Positions 51,329 to 60,596 of a stretch of 64,000 nucleotides of DNA are shown here, piece by piece. Positions within the stretch are counted from its first letter, which is position 1; the number at the start of each line of letters is the position of its first letter. The stretch is taken from assembly GCF_000214665.1 (NCBI RefSeq), contig NC_015572.1, forward strand, positions 4,836,001 to 4,900,000, read 5' to 3'. The stretch is from Methylomonas methanica MC09 (GTDB lineage Bacteria > Pseudomonadota > Gammaproteobacteria > Methylococcales > Methylomonadaceae). The translations under genes were made by a program, and so were the position numbers. The notes under the pieces are model-generated. The model saw only the letters and a program-made list of their open reading frames with translations. It was not told the origin of the DNA and did no database searches.

Positions 51329-53992
51329 ATGAACAACAATACCGACATTGCCGTCAGAAACGATATTGACCCTGCTGAAACCCAGGAGTGGATGGAGGCC
51401 CTGCAGGCGGTGATTGAAAAAGAAGGCAGCGACCGCGCCAGCTTTCTGATCGAAACACTGCTCGACACCGCCAGACAAGCCGGTCTGGACATCCCGTTTT
51501 CCGCCAATACGCCTTACATCAACACCATTTCGGTCGACAAACAACCCAAGTTTCCCGGCAATTTCGACATAGAACGCACCATACGTTCTTACGTGCGCTG
51601 GAACGCCATGATGATGGTATTACGCGCGAACAAACATACCAACGTCGGCGGCCATATCGCCAGTTTCGCCTCGGCCATCACCCTATACGACGTGGGGCAA
51701 AACCATTTCTGGAACGCGGCCTCCGACAAACACGGCGGCGACCTGATTTTCTCGCAAGGCCATTCCGCGCCGGGCATTTATGCCCACTCGTTTTTGCTGG
51801 GTCGCTTGAGTGAAGAGCAAATGGACAATTTCCGCCAGGAAGTGGGCGGCAACGGTTTATCGTCCTATCCGCATCCCTGGCTGATGCCGGAATTCTGGCA
51901 ATTCCCCACCGTATCCATGGGCCTGGGCCCGATCATGGCCATTTACCAAGCCCGTTTCATGCGTTACATGCAGGATCGCGGCTTCGCCCAAACGGACAAC
52001 CGCAAAGTCTGGGCCTTTTTGGGCGACGGCGAATCGGACGAACCGGAAACCCTGGGCGCGATCGGCATGGCCGGCCGCGAAAAACTGGACAACCTGATCT
52101 TCGTGGTCAATTGCAACCTGCAACGCCTGGACGGCCCGGTACGCGGCAACGGCAAAATCATTCAAGAACTGGAGGGCAACTTTCGCGGCGCCAACTGGAA
52201 TGTCATTAAAGTGATCTGGGGCCGGCGCTGGGATCCGATTCTGGCCCGCGACAAGGACGGCCTGGTGGTCAAGCGCATGATGGAATGCGTGGACGGCGAT
52301 TACCAAACCTTCAAATCCAAAGACGGCGCTTACGTCCGCGAGCATTTTTTCAACACCCCGGAACTGAAGGAACTGGTTAAAGATTACACTGACCGCGACA
52401 TCTGGGAATTGAATCGCGGCGGCCACGATCCCATCAAGGTCTTCACCGCCTTTAACGCTGCCGTCAATCATAAAGGCCAACCGACCGTCATTTTAGCCCA
52501 CACCATCAAGGGCTACGGCATGGGCGATTCCGGCCAAGCCCAAAACACCAGCCATCAGCAAAAAAAGATGAGCATGGAGTCGATTAAAGCTATCCGCGAC
52601 CGCTATCAACTGCCGATCAGCAACGAGGAATTGCTCGAGCTGCCTTACATTCGACTTGCCGAGGACTCCGCTGAATTAAACTATCTGCGCCAGCGCCGCA
52701 TAGACTTGGGCGGTTACCTGCCGGCTCGACGTACCAAAGCTTATCCGCTGGAAATTCCGGCACTCAGCGCCTTCAAATCGCTGCTGGACGGTGGCCACGA
52801 AATTTCCACCACCATGGCCTTCGTGCGCATGCTGAATGTTTTGGTTAAAGACAAACAAATCGGCAAACGCATCGTGCCCATCGTGCCGGACGAGTCGCGT
52901 ACCTTCGGCATGGAAGGCATGTTTCGCCAGCTCGGCATCTGGTCGCAAGTCGGCCAGCTGTACACGCCGCAAGATGCCGAACAACTGATGTTCTACAAGG
53001 AAGACAAGCACGGTCAGGTGTTGCAGGAAGGTATCAACGAAGCCGGCGGCTTGTGCGACTGGATTGCCGCGGGTACTGCCTACTCGACCCACGGCGTGCC
53101 GATGATTCCGTTCTTCATCTATTATTCGATGTTTGGCTTCCAACGTGTCGCCGACCTGATCTGGGCTGCGGCCGACCAGCGTACTCGCGGCTTCCTGCTG
53201 GGCGGTACCGCCGGCCGCACGACGCTGAACGGCGAGGGCCTACAGCACGAAGACGGCCATAGCCATCTGATCGCGGCAACCGTGCCTAATTGCTATTCTT
53301 ACGACCCGACCTTTGCCGGCGAATTGGCGGTGATTATCCACGACGGTTTGCGGCGCATGTACGTGGAACAGGAAGATATTTTCTATTACATCACGCTGAT
53401 GAACGAAAACTACGACCAAGCCCCACTGGTGGAAGGTTCGGAAGCCGACATACTGAAAGGCATGTATCTGTTCAAAAAAGGCCCGAACAGCAAAAAGCCC
53501 CGCGTGCAATTGCTGGGCTCCGGCACCATCTTTATCGAAGTGATCGAAGCCGCCAAGCTGCTGAGCGAAGACTGGGGGGTGGACGCCGACCTGTGGAGCT
53601 GCCCGAGTTTTACCGAACTGGCCCGCGACGGTCAAAGCTGCGAGCGTTGGAACCGATTGCATCCCACCGAGAAAGCCCGCGTTACGCATATCGAAAAGTG
53701 CCTGGACAACGCCAAAGGTCCTATCGTTGCCGCCACCGATTATATGCGCGCCTTCGCCGAGCAAATCCGGCCTTGGGTGAAAAACCCTTACTCCGTGTTG
53801 GGCACCGACGGTTTCGGCCGTTCAGACACCCGCGCCAACTTGCGCAGTTTCTTTGAAGTGGACAGATACCACGTCACTGTGGCCGCCCTACACGCTCTGG
53901 CGCAAGCCGGCGAATTCGATGCCGGCAAAGTCGAAGTGGCAATTGCTAAATACAATATCAATCCGGACGTCACCGCGCCGTGGTTGATTTAA
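51329..53992 (+). CDS. aceE: Pyruvate dehydrogenase E1 component (homodimeric)
   Basis: An 887-residue thiamine-diphosphate enzyme that decarboxylates pyruvate and acetylates the lipoyl arm of AceF. ThDP motif GDGESDEPETLG with NCNLQRLDGPVRGNGKIIQ, RSYVRWNAMMMV near the start and FGRSDTRANLRSFFEVDRYH near the end are typical. E. coli-type length. It is the first gene of the aceE-aceF-lpd locus; no pdhR is present. Confidence 0.97.
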   Translation: MNNNTDIAVRNDIDPAETQEWMEALQAVIEKEGSDRASFLIETLLDTARQAGLDIPFSANTPYINTISVDKQPKFPGNFDIERTIRSYVRWNAMMMVLRANKHTNVGGHIASFASAITLYDVGQNHFWNAASDKHGGDLIFSQGHSAPGIYAHSFLLGRLSEEQMDNFRQEVGGNGLSSYPHPWLMPEFWQFPTVSMGLGPIMAIYQARFMRYMQDRGFAQTDNRKVWAFLGDGESDEPETLGAIGMAGREKLDNLIFVVNCNLQRLDGPVRGNGKIIQELEGNFRGANWNVIKVIWGRRWDPILARDKDGLVVKRMMECVDGDYQTFKSKDGAYVREHFFNTPELKELVKDYTDRDIWELNRGGHDPIKVFTAFNAAVNHKGQPTVILAHTIKGYGMGDSGQAQNTSHQQKKMSMESIKAIRDRYQLPISNEELLELPYIRLAEDSAELNYLRQRRIDLGGYLPARRTKAYPLEIPALSAFKSLLDGGHEISTTMAFVRMLNVLVKDKQIGKRIVPIVPDESRTFGMEGMFRQLGIWSQVGQLYTPQDAEQLMFYKEDKHGQVLQEGINEAGGLCDWIAAGTAYSTHGVPMIPFFIYYSMFGFQRVADLIWAAADQRTRGFLLGGTAGRTTLNGEGLQHEDGHSHLIAATVPNCYSYDPTFAGELAVIIHDGLRRMYVEQEDIFYYITLMNENYDQAPLVEGSEADILKGMYLFKKGPNSKKPRVQLLGSGTIFIEVIEAAKLLSEDWGVDADLWSCPSFTELARDGQSCERWNRLHPTEKARVTHIEKCLDNAKGPIVAATDYMRAFAEQIRPWVKNPYSVLGTDGFGRSDTRANLRSFFEVDRYHVTVAALHALAQAGEFDAGKVEVAIAKYNINPDVTAPWLI

Positions 53993-54017
53993 CGGCTGAA
54001 CTATTGGAAATCACGAT

Positions 54018-55319
54018 ATGAGTTCTTTATTCGAAGTAAAAGTCCCCGACGTCGGCAACGTGCCCGAGATCGATATCGTCGAGGTATTGGTCCAACCTGG
54101 CGATGTGGTGGCCGTGGAACAAACCCTGGCGGTCATGGAAACCGATAAAGCCACTATGGACTTGCCGTCCAGCGCTGCCGGCATTATTAAGAGCATACAC
54201 ATCAAGCCGGGCGATAAGGTCGCAGAAGGTACTTTGATCGCGACGGTGGAAATCAGCGATACCGCCGCTGCCCCCGCACCAGAGCCGGAACCCGCCGCTA
54301 CCGCGCCCGCAGCGACCGAAACCGTCCCCGAGCCGGCGGCAGAAGCGCCCAAAATCGAACCCGAAAAACCGGCAGCCGTGCCAGCAGCTCCAGTCGCCAG
54401 CAGTAGTGGCGAAGGCTATAAAGCTCACGCCACCCCCAGCGTCCGGCTGTTTGCCCGCGAACTTGGCGTGGATTTGAGCAAAGTCCAGGCCGGCAGCGGC
54501 CGCAAAGGGCGGATTCTGAAAAGCGACGTACAAAACTTCGTCAAACAAGTGATGGCCTCCGGCGCCACTGCCGCTAGCGGAGCCGGCATTCCTGCGATTC
54601 CGGCTGTGGATTTCACGCAATTCGGCGAAATCGAAGAAAAACCGTTAAGCAAAATCAAACGCCTGACCGGCCAAAATTTGACCAGGGTCTGGCTGAACCT
54701 GCCGCTGGTGACCTACCACGACGAAGTCGCCATCGACGAAATGGAAGATTTCCGCAAAACCACCAACGCCAGCCAAGGCAAAGACGGCATCAAACTGACC
54801 GGCCTGGTCTTCATCATGAAGGCGCTGGTAGGGGCGATGCAAAAATACCCGTCGTTCAACAGTTCCCTGTCACCGGAAGGCGACAAGCTGTACCTGAAAA
54901 AATATTTCCATCTCGGTATCGCCGTCGACACGCCGAATGGCTTGGTAGTACCGGTGATTCGCGACGTGGATAAAAAAGGCATCTTCCAATTGTCGACCGA
55001 GCTGGCCGAAATGAGCGAACTGGCCCGCCAAGGCAAACTCAAACCGTCCGACATGCAGGGCGGCTGCATGACCATTTCCAGCCTGGGCGGCATAGGCGGC
55101 ACGGCGTTTACGCCGATTGTGAACGCCCCGGAAGTGGCGATTTTGGGCGTTACCCGCGCCAAGGTACAACCGGTCTGGAACGGCTCCAGCTTCGAACCGA
55201 AACTGATGCTGCCGCTGGACATTACCTACGACCACCGCGTCATCGACGGCGCCGAAGGTGCGCGGTTTATGGAAGCCTTGAAAGCCAATCTGGCAGATAT
55301 TAGACGATTGTTATTGTAA
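54018..55319 (+). CDS. aceF: Dihydrolipoamide acetyltransferase E2
   Basis: A 433-residue E2 subunit. One lipoyl domain with Lys44 in METDKATMDLP (E. coli has three), an Ala/Pro/Glu linker (about 85-135), the peripheral subunit-binding domain (ATPSVRLFARELGVDLSKV) and a catalytic domain ending DHRVIDGAEGARF. Single-lipoyl AceF is common in related bacteria. It is 25 bases downstream of aceE. Confidence 0.96.
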   Translation: MSSLFEVKVPDVGNVPEIDIVEVLVQPGDVVAVEQTLAVMETDKATMDLPSSAAGIIKSIHIKPGDKVAEGTLIATVEISDTAAAPAPEPEPAATAPAATETVPEPAAEAPKIEPEKPAAVPAAPVASSSGEGYKAHATPSVRLFARELGVDLSKVQAGSGRKGRILKSDVQNFVKQVMASGATAASGAGIPAIPAVDFTQFGEIEEKPLSKIKRLTGQNLTRVWLNLPLVTYHDEVAIDEMEDFRKTTNASQGKDGIKLTGLVFIMKALVGAMQKYPSFNSSLSPEGDKLYLKKYFHLGIAVDTPNGLVVPVIRDVDKKGIFQLSTELAEMSELARQGKLKPSDMQGGCMTISSLGGIGGTAFTPIVNAPEVAILGVTRAKVQPVWNGSSFEPKLMLPLDITYDHRVIDGAEGARFMEALKANLADIRRLLL

Positions 55320-55384
55320 GTAGGTATATCGCCCAACCGGACCCGACGCGCATTGCTTAATCGGACCCATTGGATTTCCATCTG

Positions 55385-55792
55385 ATGCAACAAGACATCC
55401 GCTGGCAACAACGCTTTTCCAATTACCAAAAAGCCCTGGATCAACTGCGCAAGTTCATCGCCCACGGCGAGCTGAACGAGTTGGAGGAGCAGGGCTTGAT
55501 TCAAGCGTTCGAATACACCCATGAGCTGGCCTGGAATGTATTGCGCGACTATCTGTTGTTCAAGGGCCAGCAGGCCATTCACGGCTCACGCGATGCCACG
55601 CGCGAGGCTTTCAAACTGGATTTGATCGACGATGGCGAATGCTGGATGGACATGATCCGCGACCGGAACCGCACGATGCATACCTATAACCGGGAAACCG
55701 CGCAAGCGATTGCCGGCAATATACGCGAGCGGTTTTTTAACCAATTCGAACGCTTGCAGCAAACCATGGCGGGCTTGGTCGATGGCGAATGA
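55385..55792 (+). CDS. hepT: HepT-like HEPN toxin (HI0074 family)
   Basis: A 135-residue four-helix HEPN protein. The RNase/AMPylation motif R-X4-H-X-Y is present as RNRTMHTY (Arg94, His99, Tyr101). In MntA/HepT pairs the nucleotidyltransferase adds AMP to this Tyr and silences the RNase. The start is taken at ATG 55385; a TTG at 55370 is in frame. It overlaps mntA by 11 bases and sits between aceF and lpd. Confidence 0.85.
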   Translation: MQQDIRWQQRFSNYQKALDQLRKFIAHGELNELEEQGLIQAFEYTHELAWNVLRDYLLFKGQQAIHGSRDATREAFKLDLIDDGECWMDMIRDRNRTMHTYNRETAQAIAGNIRERFFNQFERLQQTMAGLVDGE

Positions 55793-56108
55793 GGCGTTGG
55801 TCAGACAATGCGGGCTGAATTCCGCAACCGTCAAAGCATTGCAACAAGTGTTTTCCCAACATGGCGAAGTCGAGCGCGTGCTGCTTTACGGTTCGCGCGC
55901 CAAAGGTACTTTTCGTAACGGCTCGGATATCGATTTGACATTGTTGGGCGACAACCTGGATTACGGCTTGTTAAACCGTATCGAGACCGAAATCGACGAC
56001 TTGCTACTCCCGTACACTGTCGACCTGTCGCTGTTCCAACAAATCGATAATCCCGATTTAATCGATCACATCCGCCGAGTAGGATTAATTTTCTATCCGT
56101 CACAGTAA
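55782..56108 (+). CDS. mntA: MntA-like minimal nucleotidyltransferase antitoxin
   Basis: A 108-residue MNT-fold protein with the diagnostic GS-X10-DxD motif (GSRAKGTFRNGSDID) after VERVLLYG, and a further catalytic Asp in YTVDLSLF. It would inactivate the HepT toxin by AMP transfer. The ATG at 55782 lies inside the end of hepT, giving translational coupling. A longer frame from 55710 is only overlap. Confidence 0.88.
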   Translation: MANEALVRQCGLNSATVKALQQVFSQHGEVERVLLYGSRAKGTFRNGSDIDLTLLGDNLDYGLLNRIETEIDDLLLPYTVDLSLFQQIDNPDLIDHIRRVGLIFYPSQ

Positions 56109-56193
56109 CCGGTAAAATGCTTGCCAACCCCCGCGCCTTGTTGAGACCCGGCTTGCGCGCACAGACGATTCAGGCATTTAGGAGTTCAATTAC

Positions 56194-57609
56194 ATGAGTA
56201 ACACACAAACACACGCCGAAGTATTGGTTTTAGGCGGCGGCCCCGGCGGTTATACCGCTGCGTTTCGCGCCGCCGATTTGGGCAAACAAGTGGTGCTGGT
56301 CGAGCGTTACCCGGTGCTGGGCGGCGTTTGTCTGAACGTCGGCTGCATCCCATCCAAAGCCCTGTTGCATAGCGCACAGATTATTCACGAAGCGGAAGAG
56401 ATGGCGGCGCACGGTGTCAGTTTCGGCAAACCGGAAATCGACCTGGATAAGATTCGCGCCTGGAAAGAGAGCGTCAGCGGCGCTTTAAACCAAGGCTTGG
56501 GCAAGCTGGCCAAGCAGCGCAAGGTCACCGTCATCCACGGCGTCGGCAAGTTCGCCGGCGCAAACAGCCTGATTGTGGAAAACGACGATGGCGAACAAAC
56601 CGTGACCTTCGACAATGCCATCATCGCCGCCGGTTCGCAGCCGACCAAAATCCCCGGCTTTCCGCACGACGACCCGCGCGTGTGGGATTCCACGGACGCG
56701 CTGGCCTTGCAATCGGTGCCGGAAAACCTGTTGATCGTCGGCGGCGGCATCATCGGCCTGGAAATGGCTACCGTTTACCACGCGCTGGGTTCTAAAATCA
56801 GCGTGGTCGAATTGATGGACCAAATCATCCCCGGCTGCGACAAGGATTTAGTCACCCCGCTGCAACGCAAAATCAAAAAGCAATACGACAACCTGTGGTT
56901 GAAAACCAGCGTCAAGGCCATGGAAGCCAGCGATGCCGGGATTAAAGTGACCATGGAAGGCAAGGATGCGCCGGAATCGGCCGTGTTCGACGCGGTCTTG
57001 GTGGCGGTAGGCCGCCGCCCTAACGGCAAGTTGATCGATGCCGATAAAGCCGGCGTGACCGTTGACGACAGAGGCTTCATTCCGGTGGACAAACAGGGCC
57101 GCACCAATATCAGCCACATCTTCGCGATCGGCGACATCGTCGGCAACCCGATGCTGGCGCATAAAGCCACCCACGAAGGCAAAATCGCCGCCGAAACCAT
57201 CGCCGGCCATAAAGCCGGTTTCGACGCATTGACCATTCCGTCGGTCGCTTATACCGACCCGGAAGTGGCCTGGATGGGTTTGACCGAAAACCAAGCCAAG
57301 GAACAAGGCGTGGAATACGAAAAAGCCACCTTTCCATGGGCCGCCAGTGGTCGCTCCTTGGCCTTGGGCCGGAACGAAGGCTTGACCAAAATCCTCACCG
57401 ACAAAACCAGCGGTCGGATTCTGGGTGCCGGCATGACCGGCCCCGGCGCCGGCGAACTGATTGCCGAAGCCGTATTGGCGCTGGAAATGGGTGCCGATGC
57501 TACCGACATTAGCCTCACTATCCATCCGCATCCGACTTTGTCGGAAACCTTTGCGTTTGCGGCAGAAATGATCGAAGGCACGATTACGGATTTGTACGTT
57601 AAGAAATGA
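56194..57609 (+). CDS. lpdA: Dihydrolipoamide dehydrogenase E3
   Basis: A 471-residue flavoprotein disulfide reductase that reoxidises dihydrolipoamide with NAD. FAD-binding GGGPGGYTAAFRAADLG, redox disulfide GGVCLNVGCIPSK (Cys46-Cys51), NAD motif GGGIIGLEMA and the C-terminal base region HPHPTLSETF are all present. It closes the pyruvate dehydrogenase locus, 85 bases after the mntA stop. Confidence 0.96.
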   Translation: MSNTQTHAEVLVLGGGPGGYTAAFRAADLGKQVVLVERYPVLGGVCLNVGCIPSKALLHSAQIIHEAEEMAAHGVSFGKPEIDLDKIRAWKESVSGALNQGLGKLAKQRKVTVIHGVGKFAGANSLIVENDDGEQTVTFDNAIIAAGSQPTKIPGFPHDDPRVWDSTDALALQSVPENLLIVGGGIIGLEMATVYHALGSKISVVELMDQIIPGCDKDLVTPLQRKIKKQYDNLWLKTSVKAMEASDAGIKVTMEGKDAPESAVFDAVLVAVGRRPNGKLIDADKAGVTVDDRGFIPVDKQGRTNISHIFAIGDIVGNPMLAHKATHEGKIAAETIAGHKAGFDALTIPSVAYTDPEVAWMGLTENQAKEQGVEYEKATFPWAASGRSLALGRNEGLTKILTDKTSGRILGAGMTGPGAGELIAEAVLALEMGADATDISLTIHPHPTLSETFAFAAEMIEGTITDLYVKK

Positions 57610-57700
57610 GCTTAGGCTGGGCAACGCGATAGCGAAGCCCAGCTTTGACGTCTCTTAAATGCTGAGGATTGCATCTGCTTACTCTCTAAGGGGAATACCG

Positions 57701-58201
57701 ATGACAACCGTGATAGATATAATTGACGCTGAGGATAAGTACACAGCTAACGATATTAAGTCACTACTAAAAGACAAGGGGTTTTCAAACTTTATTGAAA
57801 TGCCGCCTAGCTCGAATGTCATTCTTGAAACGGTGAATAGGATAACCCACAGTACACCTTTGTTTTCAATAAAACTACTGCGTTTTTGGGGACATGGGGA
57901 AGCCGGTATGCAATGTATCGCTGGCAAGGAATACTGCATCACATCGACGGATTTCAAACATTTAGAACCTCTCGCGCAATATTTTGCCAAAGATGCTTTA
58001 GTGGAGTTTCATGGCTGCGAAGTTGCGTCATTAAACAAAGCTAATAACGGTGAAGACTTCATTCAGAAGCTGGCCAATCTTTGGAATGTAAGAATTCGTG
58101 CAAGTACTGTTGAACAAAAAAATATGGTAGACCGAACAGACTGGGTGAAACCGGTTTTTGAGGCTCGCCCAAATACATCGGGTATTTTTAGAGTGCTGTA
58201 A
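57701..58201 (+). CDS. Small caspase-like/DUF4347-like protein
   Basis: A 166-residue protein starting at the ATG at 57701 (AAGGGG upstream). A His-Cys dyad pattern resembles DUF4347 and clan-CD peptidases: LRFWGHGEAGM with the His and LVEFHGCEVAS with the Cys, followed by a helix and WNVRIRAST. It has no signal peptide and no extra domains, which is unusual because DUF4347 is mostly found at the start of large surface proteins. Function is not known. It is followed by two small co-directed genes. Confidence 0.6.
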   Translation: MTTVIDIIDAEDKYTANDIKSLLKDKGFSNFIEMPPSSNVILETVNRITHSTPLFSIKLLRFWGHGEAGMQCIAGKEYCITSTDFKHLEPLAQYFAKDALVEFHGCEVASLNKANNGEDFIQKLANLWNVRIRASTVEQKNMVDRTDWVKPVFEARPNTSGIFRVL

Positions 58202-58268
58202 ATCAGGCCCGAGAAAGGTAAATGTCTACGGTAAATCTGATTTGCCCAACACATCTGAAAGGAAGGTT

Positions 58269-58481
58269 ATGAAGCAATACAAAGTCGTGATTTATCAGGA
58301 AGGCATGTTGGGCTCTTTGCTGTTGGGAGCGTCCAAAGTCGACCCTGTCAAATTCACCGAGTTTCTGAATAAAAATGCCAAACAAGGCTGGCGCGTCGTA
58401 ACCATGGAAAAAGATATTCGCCGCATGTTGTTACTTTGGCAACGCGAAGCGTATTTGGTGATTATGGAGAAGGATGTGTGA
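58269..58481 (+). CDS. DUF4177-like small protein
   Basis: A 70-residue protein starting at ATG 58269 after GAAAGGAAGG. It shows the pattern YKVVIYQEG, then LNKNAKQGWRVVTME, then a final hydrophobic strand (AYLVIME), typical of DUF4177 proteins. Function unknown. Its stop overlaps the next gene start (GTGA). Confidence 0.75.
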   Translation: MKQYKVVIYQEGMLGSLLLGASKVDPVKFTEFLNKNAKQGWRVVTMEKDIRRMLLLWQREAYLVIMEKDV

Positions 58482-58693
58482 AATACGGTATCGGCATTTC
58501 TCTAATCATTGTGGTGTTGTGGTCGGCAATCGCGCTTCTACAGCTTTGGTTTTCCTTGTTGGCAGCACATGTTTTTATCAAGCTCACCGTTTCGGCGGTT
58601 TTGATCATTGCGGCAGTGCTATTGGTCGCCTTGGGTATACGCGAATACCTGAGCGATAAAGACCTTAAATCTAAAGGTTTCATCGACGAATGA
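58478..58693 (+). CDS. Small two-helix membrane protein
   Basis: A 71-residue protein starting at GTG 58478 with a four-base overlap with the upstream gene. Two hydrophobic segments (about residues 4-26 and 29-51) and a short charged tail. Presumably co-expressed with the DUF4177-like protein. No family recognised. Confidence 0.6.
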   Translation: MKYGIGISLIIVVLWSAIALLQLWFSLLAAHVFIKLTVSAVLIIAAVLLVALGIREYLSDKDLKSKGFIDE

Positions 58694-58716
58694 TCCAACA
58701 GCCTTTCGGCGAAAAG

Positions 58717-58739
58717 CAGGGTACGCACTGCGTACCCTG
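58717..58739. terminator. Bidirectional terminator hairpin
   Basis: A nearly perfect 23-base inverted repeat (CAGGGTACGCA/TGCGTACCCTG) between convergent genes. On the minus strand it is followed by CTTTT, on the plus strand by an AT-rich stretch. Confidence 0.7.
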
Positions 58740-58747
58740 ACTATTTA

Positions 58748-59398
58748 TTACCGATTCTTAAAAAACGCCTCTAACGCTGCAGCCCTGTCCTTGCCAACCA
58801 ATTGCGCATGCGGGCGGTTTTCGATCAGCTGCATGTATGCCGCGACGCCTGGAATATGTTCGGCCACCAAGTCCCTGCCGTAAATCTGTTGGGTGGCGAA
58901 TCCCACCAACTGAAAATGCGGCCAAGCCACCACATCGGCGGCGGAAAAATGATCCCCTAGCGCGTAAGGCGATAAAGTCATTAGCCGAGCCAATCCCTTC
59001 AGGCCGTTTTCGACCTTGATCAGTACTTCATCCTTGATTTCCTGCGACACTTTGCCGCCGAAGATGGCTTCCGCATAGATGCGTCTGGCTATCTGCTCCA
59101 CATTCAGCTCGATATGCTGGATGAATTCCCGACATTTCGCCCGCTCGAACAGATCGCTCGGATACAGGGGATGTTCCGGAAAAGCCTCTTCCAAATATTC
59201 CAGAATGGCTTGCGACTCGGACAGATAACCGCCATCGATCTTTATAAACGGAATTTTACCCAGCGGCGAGCGTTTTAATACCGCCTCGCTCTGTGCCGGC
59301 GGCAAGACTTCTTCCGTGAAAGCGATCTGTTTTTCCAGTAACGCCAGTTTGACTTTGTTGTAATAGTTGCTGATGGCAACACCGTAAAGTGTGATCAT
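58748..59398 (-). CDS. Glutathione S-transferase family protein
   Basis: A 216-residue GST with a thioredoxin-like N-terminal domain (ITLYGVAISNYYNKVKLAL, then GKIPFIKIDGGYLSESQAIL with the glutathione-binding Ser) and an all-helical C-terminal domain. It is divergent from a TetR regulator, and both share an operator. Electrophile or xenobiotic detoxification is likely. Confidence 0.9.
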   Translation of the reverse strand: MITLYGVAISNYYNKVKLALLEKQIAFTEEVLPPAQSEAVLKRSPLGKIPFIKIDGGYLSESQAILEYLEEAFPEHPLYPSDLFERAKCREFIQHIELNVEQIARRIYAEAIFGGKVSQEIKDEVLIKVENGLKGLARLMTLSPYALGDHFSAADVVAWPHFQLVGFATQQIYGRDLVAEHIPGVAAYMQLIENRPHAQLVGKDRAAALEAFFKNR

Positions 59399-59432
59399 GG
59401 GGCTATCTCCTCTGGTTAAGAAACGAATAAGA

Positions 59433-59481
59433 CTATACCGACCGGTCAGTCTGTTGTAATAATACAGACCGGTCGGTATAG
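59433..59481. promoter_or_regulatory. TetR-type operator in the GST/tetR divergent promoter
   Basis: Two inverted 15-base arms, CTATACCGACCGGTC at 59433-59447 and GACCGGTCGGTATAG at 59467-59481, are perfect complements. Each contains the smaller palindrome GACCGGTC. The spacing of 34 bases between symmetric points suggests two bound dimers. Position between divergent genes supports autoregulation by the TetR protein at 59507. Confidence 0.85.
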
Positions 59482-59506
59482 TAGCAAGTTTTAATTTGTT
59501 TACTTT

Positions 59507-60076
59507 ATGTCACGTAATCTTCAAAAACACATTCTGCAGGCTGCTTCCGCGCTTTTTTACCGCCAAGGTATCAAATCCACGGGCGTCGATGCGATAGTCA
59601 AGGCCGCCGGCACCACCAAGATGAGCCTGTATAAATACTTTCCATCGAAAGACGATTTGGTGCTGGCGCATTTGTGCCAAAGCCGTACAAACACACTGAC
59701 GCACATTCAAAGTGCTATAGACAGCGCAGGACAGACGCCAAGGCAAAAACTGCTGGCGATATTCGATGTTTTCGATGCCATGCTGGATACCCCGGAGTTC
59801 CGCGGCTGCCCGTTCATCAATGCCGCCGCCGAATTTGCCGAGGAAAATAATCCGGTACAAAAAGCCGCCGCCGCGTTTTATGCCGACTTCGGCAAGCTGC
59901 TGGCCGATCTGGCCGCACAAGCCGGTAGCCGCGACGCCGAACAACTGGCGGCACAGTTGACGCTACTGATTGCAGGCGCCATAGTCGGCGAACAAATACA
60001 CCGAAATGCCGGAGCCATCGCCAATGCGCGGGCTGCCGCCACCATTCTGATCGATTACAATCTGTCCAAAAATTAA
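59507..60076 (+). CDS. TetR family regulator
   Basis: A 189-residue repressor with an N-terminal helix-turn-helix (HILQAASALFYRQGIKSTGVDAIV split by KAAGTTKMSLYKYFPSKDDL) and a ligand-binding C-terminal half with a Cys at the domain join (FRGCPFINAAAEFAE). This resembles the electrophile- or ROS-responsive group. It most likely represses the divergent GST gene and itself through the operator at 59433-59481. Confidence 0.9.
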   Translation: MSRNLQKHILQAASALFYRQGIKSTGVDAIVKAAGTTKMSLYKYFPSKDDLVLAHLCQSRTNTLTHIQSAIDSAGQTPRQKLLAIFDVFDAMLDTPEFRGCPFINAAAEFAEENNPVQKAAAAFYADFGKLLADLAAQAGSRDAEQLAAQLTLLIAGAIVGEQIHRNAGAIANARAAATILIDYNLSKN

Positions 60077-60103
60077 TTTCACAAATTAAGCAACTTCACG
60101 TCG

Positions 60104-60523
60104 ATGTGGATACAAAAAGAAATACGCCTCAAACCCCGCAGCCGCGGCTTTCATTTGGTGACCGACGAAATTGTCGCCCAGCTTCCGGAACTGCGAGAAA
60201 TCCATATCGGCCTGCTGCATGTGTTCATCAAACATACTTCGGCGGCGCTGACCCTTAACGAAAACGCAGACCCTACGGTGCGGGTGGATTTCGAAAGCTT
60301 TTTCAACCGGGCCGTGCCGGAAGATCAGCCTTATTACCAACACAGGGACGAAGGCAGCGACGACATGCCGGCGCATTTAAAAAGCAGCCTACTGGGTTGC
60401 AGCTTGACGCTGCCGATCAATAGCGGACGCCTGAACGTGGGCATCTGGCAAGGGATTTATCTGTGCGAACATCGCAATCACGGCGGCAGTCGCAGTTTGG
60501 TGCTAACCCTGCAAGGCGAGTAG
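60104..60523 (+). CDS. yjbQ: YjbQ/UPF0047 family protein
   Basis: A 139-residue UPF0047 protein, whose E. coli member has weak thiamine-phosphate synthase activity. Conserved [40 protein letters not shown] and [18 protein letters not shown] are present, with histidines for metal or phosphate binding. Complete. Confidence 0.92.
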   Translation: MWIQKEIRLKPRSRGFHLVTDEIVAQLPELREIHIGLLHVFIKHTSAALTLNENADPTVRVDFESFFNRAVPEDQPYYQHRDEGSDDMPAHLKSSLLGCSLTLPINSGRLNVGIWQGIYLCEHRNHGGSRSLVLTLQGE

Positions 60524-60596
60524 GCCGGCAGTGCAATCGTAACGTCGGCAGCGTACAATAGCCCGCTATTTTAGATAGCCGAATACGGGGGTATTT

